Source: Sporohalobacter salinus
GTDB taxonomy: Bacteria; Bacillota; Halanaerobiia; Halobacteroidales; Acetohalobiaceae
Direction of reading: 5' to 3'
Assembly (NCBI RefSeq): GCF_016908635.1
Contig: NZ_JAFBEG010000018.1
Location: 1-49,472, forward strand
Length of the DNA stretch: 49,472 nucleotides
Shown: piece by piece, positions 24,979-33,147 of the stretch
How the letters are laid out: every line of letters starts with the position of its first letter
Numbering within the stretch: position 1 is the first letter of the stretch
Notes under the pieces: generated by a model
Database searches by the model: none
What the model was told of the DNA's origin: nothing
Seen by the model: the letters and a program-made list of their open reading frames with translations, nothing else
Position numbers and translations under genes: made by a program

Positions 24979-26013
24979 TTATTCTCTAACTTTAATTTCT
25001 GCCTCTCCAGACATAACTTTTCCAATAATAGCAGAAGTTACATCTTTTTCTTGTAAAGCAGTTACCAATTCACCTGCTTTATCAGCAGCAATAGAAATCA
25101 AAAGTCCTCCAGAGGTCTGTGGATCAAATAATATATCCTGCTTTGCTTCTGATAATTCAACTGTAAAATCTATATACTCTTCAATATATTCATGATTACT
25201 ATAAGCACCGCCTGGTACTAATCCCATTTCTGCCCACTCTATTACTTCAGGTAGTAATGGAATCTCCGAAAAATTAACTACAGCTTGTACTCCACTAGCT
25301 GATACCAACTCCCACAGATGACCTAGTAATCCAAATCCAGTTACATCAGTAGCAGCATTAGCCCCTACTTCCTGCATAACTTCAGCAGCAGTCTTATTTA
25401 GAGTAATCATTTCCTGAATAGCAGAATTCTCTTCTCCTCCAGAGCTTAAACCTCCATTAATAGCAGTTACAGCAATTCCAATTCCTAAAGGCTTAGTCAA
25501 TATTAATTTATCTCCAGGTTTAGCCCCTGCATTTGCTACCATATCCGCTGGAGCAACTAATCCACTAGCAGAAAGACCATATTTAGGCTCATCATCCTCG
25601 ATTGTATGGCCTCCAGCTAAAATTGCTCCTGCTTCTTTAACTTTATCTGCTCCTCCCTGCATAATTTTCTCTAAAATTTCAGTATCAAGATAAGGAGGAA
25701 ATCCAACAATATTCATAGCACTCAACGGCTTACCACCCATAGCATAAATATCGCTTAAAGCATTAGCAGCTGCTACTTGTCCAAACAAATACGGATCTTC
25801 AACTACTGGAGTAAAAAAATCAAGCGATTGAATTAATGCCTGCTTCTCGTTTAATTTAATTACTGAAGCATCATCAGAAGTACTCAATCCTACTAGCTCT
25901 CGTTCATCAGTAACTGTCGGTACTGATCGCAAAACTTGCGACAAGGTCTCAGGACCTATTTTAGCTGCTCAACCGCCTCCAGCTGATAGCTGACATGCCT
26001 TCTTATCATTCAT
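24979..26013 (-). CDS. selD: Selenide, water dikinase containing selenocysteine (in-frame UGA)
   Basis: SelD makes selenophosphate, the selenium donor for selenocysteine and selenouridine. A plain ORF starts only after a TGA, giving 321 residues that lack the catalytic N-terminus. Reading through the TGA at 25969-25971 from the ATG at 26013 (ribosome site GAGGTGA) gives 344 residues, the usual length, and restores the motif SAGGG-U-AAKIGP with selenocysteine at position 15, where other SelD proteins have Cys or Sec; Lys18 is the catalytic lysine. The rest of the family pattern (ATDVTGFGLLGH, DPQTSGGLL, GGHTIEDDEPKYGLS) is intact. It follows yedF by 45 bases, a usual selenium operon. Confidence 0.95.
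25944..25971 (-). promoter_or_regulatory. Sec codon and candidate bacterial SECIS hairpin in selD
   Basis: The UGA (25971-25969) is followed 11 bases later by a small stem AGGTC/GACCT (25957-25953 with 25948-25944) and loop CTGA. Bacterial SECIS elements sit just after the UGA inside the coding region; this is the best local hairpin I see, but without folding the exact element is uncertain. Confidence 0.5.
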
Positions 26014-26058
26014 TATTTCTATTCACCTCTTTAATTAGACTATCAATTAATAATTCAA

Positions 26059-26652
26059 TTAAAATGTTACTACTGGATTATTATTTAATGTCTCAACAAT
26101 AGTATACATATTTGAAACTTCTCCCACAGCCAATTCATCCTTTAAATCATAATAATCCAAACAAGTTCCACAAGAGATAATCTCTACTCCGGCTTCTTCT
26201 AATATTTTTAAATTCTCTATTACTTCATCATTCAAGGTAGGTAATTTGACTCCATCATTCATAAAAACTATTGCTTTAGGCCGCGGAGCTATTTCAGTCA
26301 AAGTATAAGTGAAACCTTTAATCAGAATTTCTCCTAACTCTTTTTCTCCATCCCCTAATACATCGGAACTAATAAAATACACTTTACCTTCCTCATCTCC
26401 ATTATCATTTAATTCTTCTGAAGTAGTCGATGAAGTAACTACTCCCTCCTCTGGAATAAAGGTTAATTGAAAATCATCATCTACTTCTAACACATCAACT
26501 TCACAATCCATCTTTTTGCCTAATTTTTGTAAATTCTTACAAGCAGTTTCATTATCAACTAATGTCTCAACTTTCTCTCCCTCACTTAGCGCATCCTTAG
26601 TTTTAATAACTGGCTGTGGACAATCCAATCCTCGTGCATCAACTTTAATCAT
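26059..26652 (-). CDS. yedF: Selenium metabolism protein YedF (TusA-like plus DsrE-like)
   Basis: A 197-residue two-domain protein: a TusA-type sulfur carrier domain (about 1-70) with the active Cys11 in the CPQP motif, an acidic linker (about 70-90), and a DsrE-like domain (about 90-197) with a second cysteine pair in SCGTCLDYYDL. The family is found next to selD and is thought to carry selenium in a reactive form to SelD. The 45-base gap to selD supports an operon. Start at the ATG behind GGAGGGAGA. Confidence 0.92.
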   Translation of the reverse strand: MIKVDARGLDCPQPVIKTKDALSEGEKVETLVDNETACKNLQKLGKKMDCEVDVLEVDDDFQLTFIPEEGVVTSSTTSEELNDNGDEEGKVYFISSDVLGDGEKELGEILIKGFTYTLTEIAPRPKAIVFMNDGVKLPTLNDEVIENLKILEEAGVEIISCGTCLDYYDLKDELAVGEVSNMYTIVETLNNNPVVTF

Positions 26653-26870
26653 TTATCTCCCTCCAAATTAATAAGTTATTTATACATTAATTATTTAATT
26701 CACCTACATTTAAATTATACATGACCTTACTTTACCATTCAACTAATCAATTATAGCTCTGTCAAACAATTATTAACGAAATATCACTTTCAATATTAAA
26801 TATTATTTAAAAAATAATTCTGTTTTAATTATATATAAATGAAATTTATAAATCAAATAAAATCCCCTAA

Positions 26871-26895
26871 TTGCGTTAGTTTAAATAAGGGGATT
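26871..26895 (-). terminator. Second terminator-like hairpin after the transglycosylase gene
   Basis: An 8-bp stem (26871-26878 with 26888-26895) with T-rich sequence following on the minus strand, in tandem with the hairpin at 26911-26946. Confidence 0.55.
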
Positions 26896-26910
26896 ATGTA
26901 AAGTAACATA

Positions 26911-26946
26911 AAAAGATCTACCAACTTTCTGATCGGTAGATCTTTT
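26911..26946 (-). terminator. Terminator overlapping the transglycosylase stop codon
   Basis: A 12-bp perfect stem (26911-26922 with 26935-26946). The stop codon of the gene lies within the stem, the 5' arm being part of the last codons. A short T-rich stretch follows on the minus strand. Confidence 0.75.
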
Positions 26947-27496
26947 TATACCAATAATAAGTATTAATGACTTTTTCAACATAATCTCTAGTCTCTGGAA
27001 AAGGTATTTGCTTAGAATCCTTTCTTTTCCCTGTCCACTCCTCTACTTCTAACCATTGTTCCACATTCCCCTGTCCTCCATTATAAGCAGCAATCACAAT
27101 TGTAATATCATCATCAAAGTATCTCATTAAATGAGCCAAATACCAACTACCAAAACAGATATTAACTTCCGGATCATGGAGACTATCAACATCAAAATCA
27201 TCTTTTTCTAATTGCTCAGCTATCCACTCACCAGTCTTAGGCATAATCTGCATTAAGCCTTTGGCTCCTTGTCTAGAAGTAGATTCTGGATTAAACTTAC
27301 TCTCTACTTTAATTATTGCTGCAACTAAATAAGGATCAAGATTATTCTTCTCTGCATATTTGAATATTAAATCTTTATAATAAAGAGGATAAAAAATTTT
27401 TAATATATTTTTGAAATTAATAACTACTACTGCACTAATAATTAAGCAAAAAATAATTATTAATATAATCTTTAATTCCCTAGAACTAATAACCAA
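26918..27496 (-). CDS. Membrane-anchored lytic murein transglycosylase (SLT domain)
   Basis: A 192-residue protein with an N-terminal membrane helix (about 9-28) and one SLT domain (about 43-180). The catalytic glutamate is Glu65 in VESKFNP, followed by the GLMQIMP motif (80-86) and AYNGG (about 139). It cleaves peptidoglycan glycan strands in the periplasm. Start is TTG at 27496 with AAGGAG upstream at usual spacing. Last gene of the ytaF-coaE-mgsA run, 14 bases after mgsA. Confidence 0.9.
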   Translation of the reverse strand: MVISSRELKIILIIIFCLIISAVVVINFKNILKIFYPLYYKDLIFKYAEKNNLDPYLVAAIIKVESKFNPESTSRQGAKGLMQIMPKTGEWIAEQLEKDDFDVDSLHDPEVNICFGSWYLAHLMRYFDDDITIVIAAYNGGQGNVEQWLEVEEWTGKRKDSKQIPFPETRDYVEKVINTYYWYKKIYRSESW

Positions 27497-27510
27497 GTTT
27501 CTAACACTCC

Positions 27511-27891
27511 TTAATCACAACCAGTCTCTAAATAAGATACAATCATAACAGCAGTTGCTAAATTAGTAGCTAGAGGAATATCATGCACATCACAAACTCT
27601 AAGCAGCGCACTAACATCAGGCTCATGAGGTTGAGCTGTAAGCGGATCACGTAAAAATATGACACCATCCAAACGCTCATGGGCTACTTCAGCACCAATC
27701 TGCTGATCTCCCCCTAGTGGTCCCGACTTCATTCTAGTTACTTGAAGTTCAGTCTTTTCATTAATTAATTTACCGGTAGTTCCTGTAGCAATTAAATCAA
27801 AATGGACTAATATTCCTTGATAATCTCTAGCAAATTTAATTAAGTCATCTTTCTTCTCATCATGAGCAATCAGTGCAATTCTTTTCGACAT
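27511..27891 (-). CDS. mgsA: Methylglyoxal synthase
   Basis: Converts dihydroxyacetone phosphate to methylglyoxal and phosphate, a phosphate-free overflow from glycolysis. The 126 residues contain the family signature [12 protein letters not shown] (58-69) with a catalytic Asp62 and the TGTTG phosphate loop (36-40), with later [13 protein letters not shown]. Its 5' end overlaps coaE by 32 bases in another frame, and the ribosome site GGAGGGAG lies inside coaE, so translation is likely coupled. Confidence 0.95.
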   Translation of the reverse strand: MSKRIALIAHDEKKDDLIKFARDYQGILVHFDLIATGTTGKLINEKTELQVTRMKSGPLGGDQQIGAEVAHERLDGVIFLRDPLTAQPHEPDVSALLRVCDVHDIPLATNLATAVMIVSYLETGCD

Positions 27892-28474
27892 TAATCTCCC
27901 TCCAGATAGATAATATTCTGTGTCTTAGATCTGCTTTATCTCCCTCATTAATTACTAACCGATCAGCATACTCTTTCTTCTTTTCTAATGACATCTGAGC
28001 TTCAACTTTATTAACAGCTGTTTGATGATCAATTCCATCTCTACTCATTAATCTTTCTAACTGTGTTTCACGACTAACATAAACTACCCAAATTTCGTCA
28101 AAAAAATCAACCATCCCTACTTCAATCAACAGTGGAATATCAACAACAATTATTTCTTCTCCCTGATCTTGTAATTGACCAACTCGTTTTTTAATTTTTT
28201 TAACTATTTCAGGATGTGTAATCTGATCTATTTTTTTTCTAGCCTCGGGATCATCAAAAATAATCTGACCTAATCTTTCTCTATTAAGCTCTTGATTAGG
28301 TAATAATACTTCCTTACCAAAAGTATCAATTATTTTCTGCCAAGCTATCTTTCCTGGCTTAACTATTTCTCTAGCAATCAAATCAGCATCAATAACTGAA
28401 ACTCCTATATCTTTAAGTATATCACTAACTGTACTCTTTCCGCTAGCAATTCCTCCAGTTAATCCTATAAGCAC
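27860..28474 (-). CDS. coaE: Dephospho-CoA kinase
   Basis: Last step of coenzyme A synthesis, phosphorylating dephospho-CoA. The 204 residues start with the P-loop GGIASGKST (7-15), then [10 protein letters not shown], and the lid region near [15 protein letters not shown]. Start is GTG at 28474 behind AAGGGG. In Bacillus the neighbours polA, mutM, ytaF and coaE form one cluster; here ytaF-coaE remain together, while polA and mutM lie elsewhere in this window. Confidence 0.95.
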   Translation of the reverse strand: MLIGLTGGIASGKSTVSDILKDIGVSVIDADLIAREIVKPGKIAWQKIIDTFGKEVLLPNQELNRERLGQIIFDDPEARKKIDQITHPEIVKKIKKRVGQLQDQGEEIIVVDIPLLIEVGMVDFFDEIWVVYVSRETQLERLMSRDGIDHQTAVNKVEAQMSLEKKKEYADRLVINEGDKADLRHRILSIWREINVEKNCTDCS

Positions 28475-28536
28475 ATCTATAGACCCCTTTTATATAATAT
28501 TATTCAGTATTAACTACATTAAATCATTTTTTCTAA

Positions 28537-29202
28537 TTAGAATAATTTAACTATCCCTAATATAATCAATAACAATCCAGGCAGCAAAGCAATTCTATAA
28601 TCTGTCTCTTTTAAATTATATTTACCTCCCAAATAAAGTCCTAATGAAAGACAACCCAAAATCACAACCCCAGCTATAATAGCTGTAAACACTGGACTAA
28701 ATCCTGTCATAGCAGCACCTATTCCAGCTCCAAAGCCATCCAAAGCTAAAGCAAAACCTAAAAAAACTGCCTCTTTCTTACTGATAATTCCTGAATAATC
28801 AAAGTCAGCCTTTACCGGTTCCTTTAAAATCTTAATTACTATACCTAAAGATTTAATCTTTAGATCAAATAAAGGCTGATCAGAAGCTGAATTATCATTA
28901 ACTGAAATATTTGAACTTGCTGTTTTGTCAATCAATATCTGGCGTACCGATTGGTATAGAATCCATATCCCAACTAGAATTAAAATTGATCCACCTAAAA
29001 CTTTAGTAATCTTTATCGATAGAAAATTAGTTATTAATTGACCAAATAACATCGAAACCAATACTGAAATAGCTGAAGTTAAACTAATAATAATTAGCGA
29101 AAGAAGAGGTATTTTAATTTTACGCAATCCATAAGTAATTCCTACTACTAGACCATCAAAACTAATGGCTAAAGCCAGTAGTAAAATTGAAATTACCTTC
29201 AT
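28537..29202 (-). CDS. ytaF: Sporulation membrane protein YtaF (MntP-like family)
   Basis: A 221-residue membrane protein with six hydrophobic segments in two similar halves. The repeated motif LALAISFDGLVVGITYGL (about 9-26) and LGFALALDGFGAGIGAAM (about 145) places aspartates in helices 1 and 4, the pattern of the YtaF/MntP group. YtaF is linked to sporulation in Bacillus. Start at the ATG at 29202 behind GGAGGGGGG, not an upstream in-frame start. Followed by coaE. Confidence 0.88.
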   Translation of the reverse strand: MKVISILLLALAISFDGLVVGITYGLRKIKIPLLSLIIISLTSAISVLVSMLFGQLITNFLSIKITKVLGGSILILVGIWILYQSVRQILIDKTASSNISVNDNSASDQPLFDLKIKSLGIVIKILKEPVKADFDYSGIISKKEAVFLGFALALDGFGAGIGAAMTGFSPVFTAIIAGVVILGCLSLGLYLGGKYNLKETDYRIALLPGLLLIILGIVKLF

Positions 29203-29337
29203 ACTTATCCCCCCTCCATACATTTGGCTACACTAACTAATATATGGAAGGAAGAAGAGCAATGTGTATGTCCATATTATTATAACATATTTTACTTTTC
29301 CTGTCATATAATCCATGTAATTATAAAATCATTATTC

Positions 29338-30225
29338 TTAATGAATATGATTCTCTTTAATCCCTTCAGGATCAATATGAACCAAAACTTCTTGAATATT
29401 ATTATTCCACTGCTTAATCTCACTTCTTACCTGAACAGCTACTTCATGTCCCTCAATTACTGATAATTGATTATCGACAATTACTCTTACATCTATAAAA
29501 TAATTCGGCCCGTGACTTCTAATCTTTAAATTTTCAACTCCAATCACATCATCAATTGACTTAATAATCTCAAAAATTTCATCAAATACTTCCTGCTTAG
29601 GGGCAGCATCCATTAATTCATTAGCTGCATCCTGAAATATTTCTATTCCGGTCTTTAAAATAAATAAAGCAACTATTAAACCTGCAATTGGATCTAAAAT
29701 CGGATAACCAAATCTTGCGCCTCCAGCTCCAATTAAAGCTGCAATAGAAGAAAAAGCATCAGTTCGATGATGAATAGCATCAGCAATTAAAGCCTGATGA
29801 TTAACCTTTTTTCCTACCCTATATGTATATTGATACATCATCTCTTTAATAACTATTGATCCTAAAGCAGCCCATAAAACTAAAGTACCTGGAACTGTAA
29901 TCTGATTAGCAATAATTAAAGTAATGGTCTCCTTTAAAATCCCAAAACCGCCTATAATTAATGAAATTCCTAAAATTTTAGTAGCAATTGCTTCTGCCTT
30001 CCCGTGGCCATAAGGATGATCCTCATCAGGAGGCTCCTTTGCAATTACATTTCCAATCATTACTATCACCGTCGAAACTACATCCGAAGCAGAATGTAAA
30101 CCATCAGCTAATAATGCCTGACTATGAAAGTAAAAACCAATCACTACCTTAACTCCGGTCAAAATCAGATTACTTATTAAAGTAATAATACTTATCTTCT
30201 GACTGACTTTATATCTTGAATCCAC
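29338..30225 (-). CDS. Cation diffusion facilitator family metal exporter
   Basis: A 295-residue CDF protein: six membrane helices (about 10-215) and a cytoplasmic C-terminal domain (about 215-290). The metal site residues appear as LLADGLHSASDVV in helix 2 and IADAIHHRTDAFSS in helix 5, with the DEDHPYGHGKAEAIA loop. The HD-x3-D variant (HRTD) suits Zn, Fe or Mn; the substrate is not determined. Start is GTG at 30225. It seems to be a single-gene unit between a terminator and ytaF. Confidence 0.92.
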   Translation of the reverse strand: MDSRYKVSQKISIITLISNLILTGVKVVIGFYFHSQALLADGLHSASDVVSTVIVMIGNVIAKEPPDEDHPYGHGKAEAIATKILGISLIIGGFGILKETITLIIANQITVPGTLVLWAALGSIVIKEMMYQYTYRVGKKVNHQALIADAIHHRTDAFSSIAALIGAGGARFGYPILDPIAGLIVALFILKTGIEIFQDAANELMDAAPKQEVFDEIFEIIKSIDDVIGVENLKIRSHGPNYFIDVRVIVDNQLSVIEGHEVAVQVRSEIKQWNNNIQEVLVHIDPEGIKENHIH

Positions 30226-30260
30226 TCCCCACTACTCCTCTCTTTTTTAATGCTAAAAAT

Positions 30261-30299
30261 ATAACCTGCAAAACCGTAAAATCAGGTTCTACAGGTTAT
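30261..30299 (-). terminator. Terminator of the polA-tldD-pmbA operon
   Basis: An 8-bp outer stem (30261-30268 with 30292-30299) extended inside by a bulged 4-bp stem, about 78 bases after the pmbA stop, followed by a T run on the minus strand. Confidence 0.65.
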
Positions 30300-30376
30300 T
30301 AATTTCTAATTAAAAAATTAGTATCCACAATAACATTATATTATAATTATATATAATTGTTAAAAATAATTGTCTA

Positions 30377-31729
30377 CTAAGAACCACTAATGGCTAAACT
30401 TTTAACTCTAAAAGTAGGTGTGGCATAAGAACCAATCATCGGATTGAACTTTAGATTATTGCCAATTAAATCTATATCCTGTAAAAAGTCAATTAAATTA
30501 CCAGCAATAGTAATCTCACGCACTGGTTTTGTTAATTCACCATTTTCAATCCATCTCCCAGTAGCACCGACAGAAAAGTCTCCTGAAATTGGATTAGCTC
30601 CACCAGTAACCAAACCTGATACCTTCATCACATAGAATCCCTTATCAACTGATGCTAATACTTCTTCGGCTGATTTATCACCAGCTCCTAAGTAGAAGTT
30701 ACTAGGTGCTACACTAGGAATTCCTCGATAAGAACCACGACTAGCGTTACCGGTAGATTCCATCTCAGCCTTGTTTGCCGTATAAGTATCATATAAGAAA
30801 GTCTGTAGCTCACCTTCTTTAATTATCTCTGTTTCAGTAGAAGGTACTCCTTCACTATCAAAGGGAGAAGTAGCTAATCCTTCCTCTAATAGACCATTAT
30901 CTATAATATTAACTTCTTTAGCAGCTACTCTTTCTCCTACTTTCTGAGCAAAGACTGATTTACCCTTTTGAACTGCTTCAGCAGTTAATGCCTGAGAAAG
31001 AACATACATAAACATACTACCTACTTTTGGTGGAAAGACTACCGGAACTTCTTGAGAATCAACTGGCTGACCACCTAAAAGATTTACAGCATTTTCAGCA
31101 GCTTCTTCTCCAGTCTTTTGAGGAGTTAATTCAGCTACTGAATCACCATAAGTAATAGCCATTCCGGTTTCGGTATCTTCCCCTTCTCGGGCAATAACAT
31201 AAGAATAAGCATAACATTGATTTTTACGATAGCTTTTATCAAATCCTTTAGAATTAACTATTCTAATTTCTACCTCACTATCACCATACCCTACTGTATC
31301 TACGGAAGCAATGCGTTCATCATATTCTAAGGCTGCCTTCTCTAAATCTAAAACTAATTGAATCTTATCTTCTAACTTAACAGCAGCTAAATCTTCACTA
31401 TAAAGATCTAATTCTTCAACTTCAGCTACAGCTTCAGGCAAAGTTCGATACTCATCAGCACTAGCTACTTCAGCATTAGCAATAGCTTCTTTTAATGTCT
31501 TCTCTATCTCTTCTTCTTCAAAATTAGAAGTATAAGCAAATCCCATCTTATCATCAATAAATACTCTAATCCCTATTCCCTTAGCATTAGCTGATTTCAA
31601 TGATTCTACTTCACCTTCATAAATTTTTATATTATTTTCGCTAGATTCTTCATGAAATAGCTCAATATCATCAACACCTAATTCTTCTCCCTGAGCTATT
31701 ATCTGCTTTAAATCTAACTTTTCAGTCAT
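30377..31729 (-). CDS. pmbA: PmbA/TldE, inactive partner of the TldD protease
   Basis: A 450-residue member of the TldD/PmbA family. It lacks the HExxxH zinc motif seen in the neighbouring TldD, as expected for the non-catalytic TldE subunit; conserved family parts include GIGIRVFIDDKMGFAYTSN near the N-terminus and GNASRGSYRG and SGDFSVGATGRWIENGE toward the C-terminus. With TldD it forms a heterodimer that degrades unfolded peptides or matures peptide products. It starts one base after tldD ends. Confidence 0.93.
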   Translation of the reverse strand: MTEKLDLKQIIAQGEELGVDDIELFHEESSENNIKIYEGEVESLKSANAKGIGIRVFIDDKMGFAYTSNFEEEEIEKTLKEAIANAEVASADEYRTLPEAVAEVEELDLYSEDLAAVKLEDKIQLVLDLEKAALEYDERIASVDTVGYGDSEVEIRIVNSKGFDKSYRKNQCYAYSYVIAREGEDTETGMAITYGDSVAELTPQKTGEEAAENAVNLLGGQPVDSQEVPVVFPPKVGSMFMYVLSQALTAEAVQKGKSVFAQKVGERVAAKEVNIIDNGLLEEGLATSPFDSEGVPSTETEIIKEGELQTFLYDTYTANKAEMESTGNASRGSYRGIPSVAPSNFYLGAGDKSAEEVLASVDKGFYVMKVSGLVTGGANPISGDFSVGATGRWIENGELTKPVREITIAGNLIDFLQDIDLIGNNLKFNPMIGSYATPTFRVKSLAISGS

Positions 31730-31730
31730 C

Positions 31731-33125
31731 TTATCCTTCCTCCCTTTCTGTACCGCCTACAGTCAATTCTTCGATCAAAAGAGTAGGCTGACCTACTGCC
31801 GCTGGTATGCTCTGACCTTCTTTTCCACACATGCCGGGGGCATGTTCTAAATCATCGCCTACCATAGTAATTCTATGTAGGCTTTCTGGCCCATTTCCAA
31901 CTAGAGTAGCATTACGAACTGGCTCTGAAATTTCACCATCTTCAATTAAGTATCCTTCGGCAACAGTAAAGGTGAAATCTCCAGTTGCTGGCTCAACCTG
32001 CCCTCCACTTAAACTCTTAGCATAAAGTCCTCTATCTACACTGGAGACTATATCTTCTGGTTTAGATTCACCAGGTGCAATAAAGGTATTGGTCATCCGC
32101 GGAATCGGCTGAGATTGATAGGACTGGCGCCGGCCATTACCAGTAGATTCTCTATCTTCCTTCTTAGCTGTTTTGTAATCATACATATAATCTGTTAATT
32201 CACCATCTTTAATTAAGACTGTCTCTTCAGCTGGGTATCCTTCATCATCAACAACAAAAGATCCCCATTCATTAAGTACAGTAGCATCATCAATAGCTGT
32301 TACTTTCTTATTAGCTACCTTTTCTCCAATTCGATCAGTATATACAGAAGATCCCTTCTGAATAGCATCCGCCTCTAGTCCATGACCACAAGCTTCATGA
32401 AATAATACTCCACCAAAACCATGGTTAACTACTACTGGCATTCTCCTTGAAGGAGCAGGTCTGGCCTCTAACATAGTAATTGCTTTCTCTCCAGCTTTTT
32501 TTCCTACTTCTTCCGGCGGATATTCATCGAATAATTCAAATCCGACATGTTTCCCTGGAGTCTCTCGACCTGTCTGAATAATCTCACCATCGGAAGCAAT
32601 AGCATTAACCATCATTCGAGTCCTTACCCTTTCATCTTCTACTAAAAGTCCTGTTGAATTAGCAATTAAGACCTGTTGATAATAATCTATATAACTGACC
32701 ATTACCTGCTGAATTCTTTGGTCAACATTCCGAGCTGAGTTATTAGCTGTCTCAAGTATTTCTTTCTTCTTTATTTTTTCTACTGTTTCTGGTCTTATTT
32801 TAATCTGATGATCTGAATCTATATTTTTTCGCTGTAAGTTATTAATAGTTATATCTTCATTATATTTGCTGGCTGTTCCGGCTGCTTTAGCTGTTTCCAA
32901 TAATGAATCTAGAGTAATATCATCGGTATAAGCATAGGAGACTTGTTCCCCATTAATAACGCGAATACCTACTCCCAAGTCATAACCTGTCTTTACTTTT
33001 TCTAGTCTACTACTTTCCATGCTGAGTTGATTACTCTGCTTCTTCTCAAAGAAAAGCTCAGCAAATTCTCCGCCTTTATTCAAGGCAGCTGTTAATACTT
33101 TATCAATTCTTTCTTTGCTTAACAT
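31731..33125 (-). CDS. tldD: TldD metalloprotease
   Basis: A 464-residue zinc protease with HEACGHGLEAD at residues 243-253, supplying the HExxxH ligands, and the C-terminal metal cysteine in the GMCGKEGQS segment. Works with PmbA. Ribosome site AAGGAGGG. It lies 22 bases after polA and 1 base before pmbA, so a single transcript is likely. No peptide precursor gene of the kind TldD/E sometimes matures (such as a microcin or modified peptide) is seen next to it. Confidence 0.95.
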   Translation of the reverse strand: MLSKERIDKVLTAALNKGGEFAELFFEKKQSNQLSMESSRLEKVKTGYDLGVGIRVINGEQVSYAYTDDITLDSLLETAKAAGTASKYNEDITINNLQRKNIDSDHQIKIRPETVEKIKKKEILETANNSARNVDQRIQQVMVSYIDYYQQVLIANSTGLLVEDERVRTRMMVNAIASDGEIIQTGRETPGKHVGFELFDEYPPEEVGKKAGEKAITMLEARPAPSRRMPVVVNHGFGGVLFHEACGHGLEADAIQKGSSVYTDRIGEKVANKKVTAIDDATVLNEWGSFVVDDEGYPAEETVLIKDGELTDYMYDYKTAKKEDRESTGNGRRQSYQSQPIPRMTNTFIAPGESKPEDIVSSVDRGLYAKSLSGGQVEPATGDFTFTVAEGYLIEDGEISEPVRNATLVGNGPESLHRITMVGDDLEHAPGMCGKEGQSIPAAVGQPTLLIEELTVGGTEREEG

Positions 33126-33147
33126 TTCTTACCCTCCTTGCACTATT

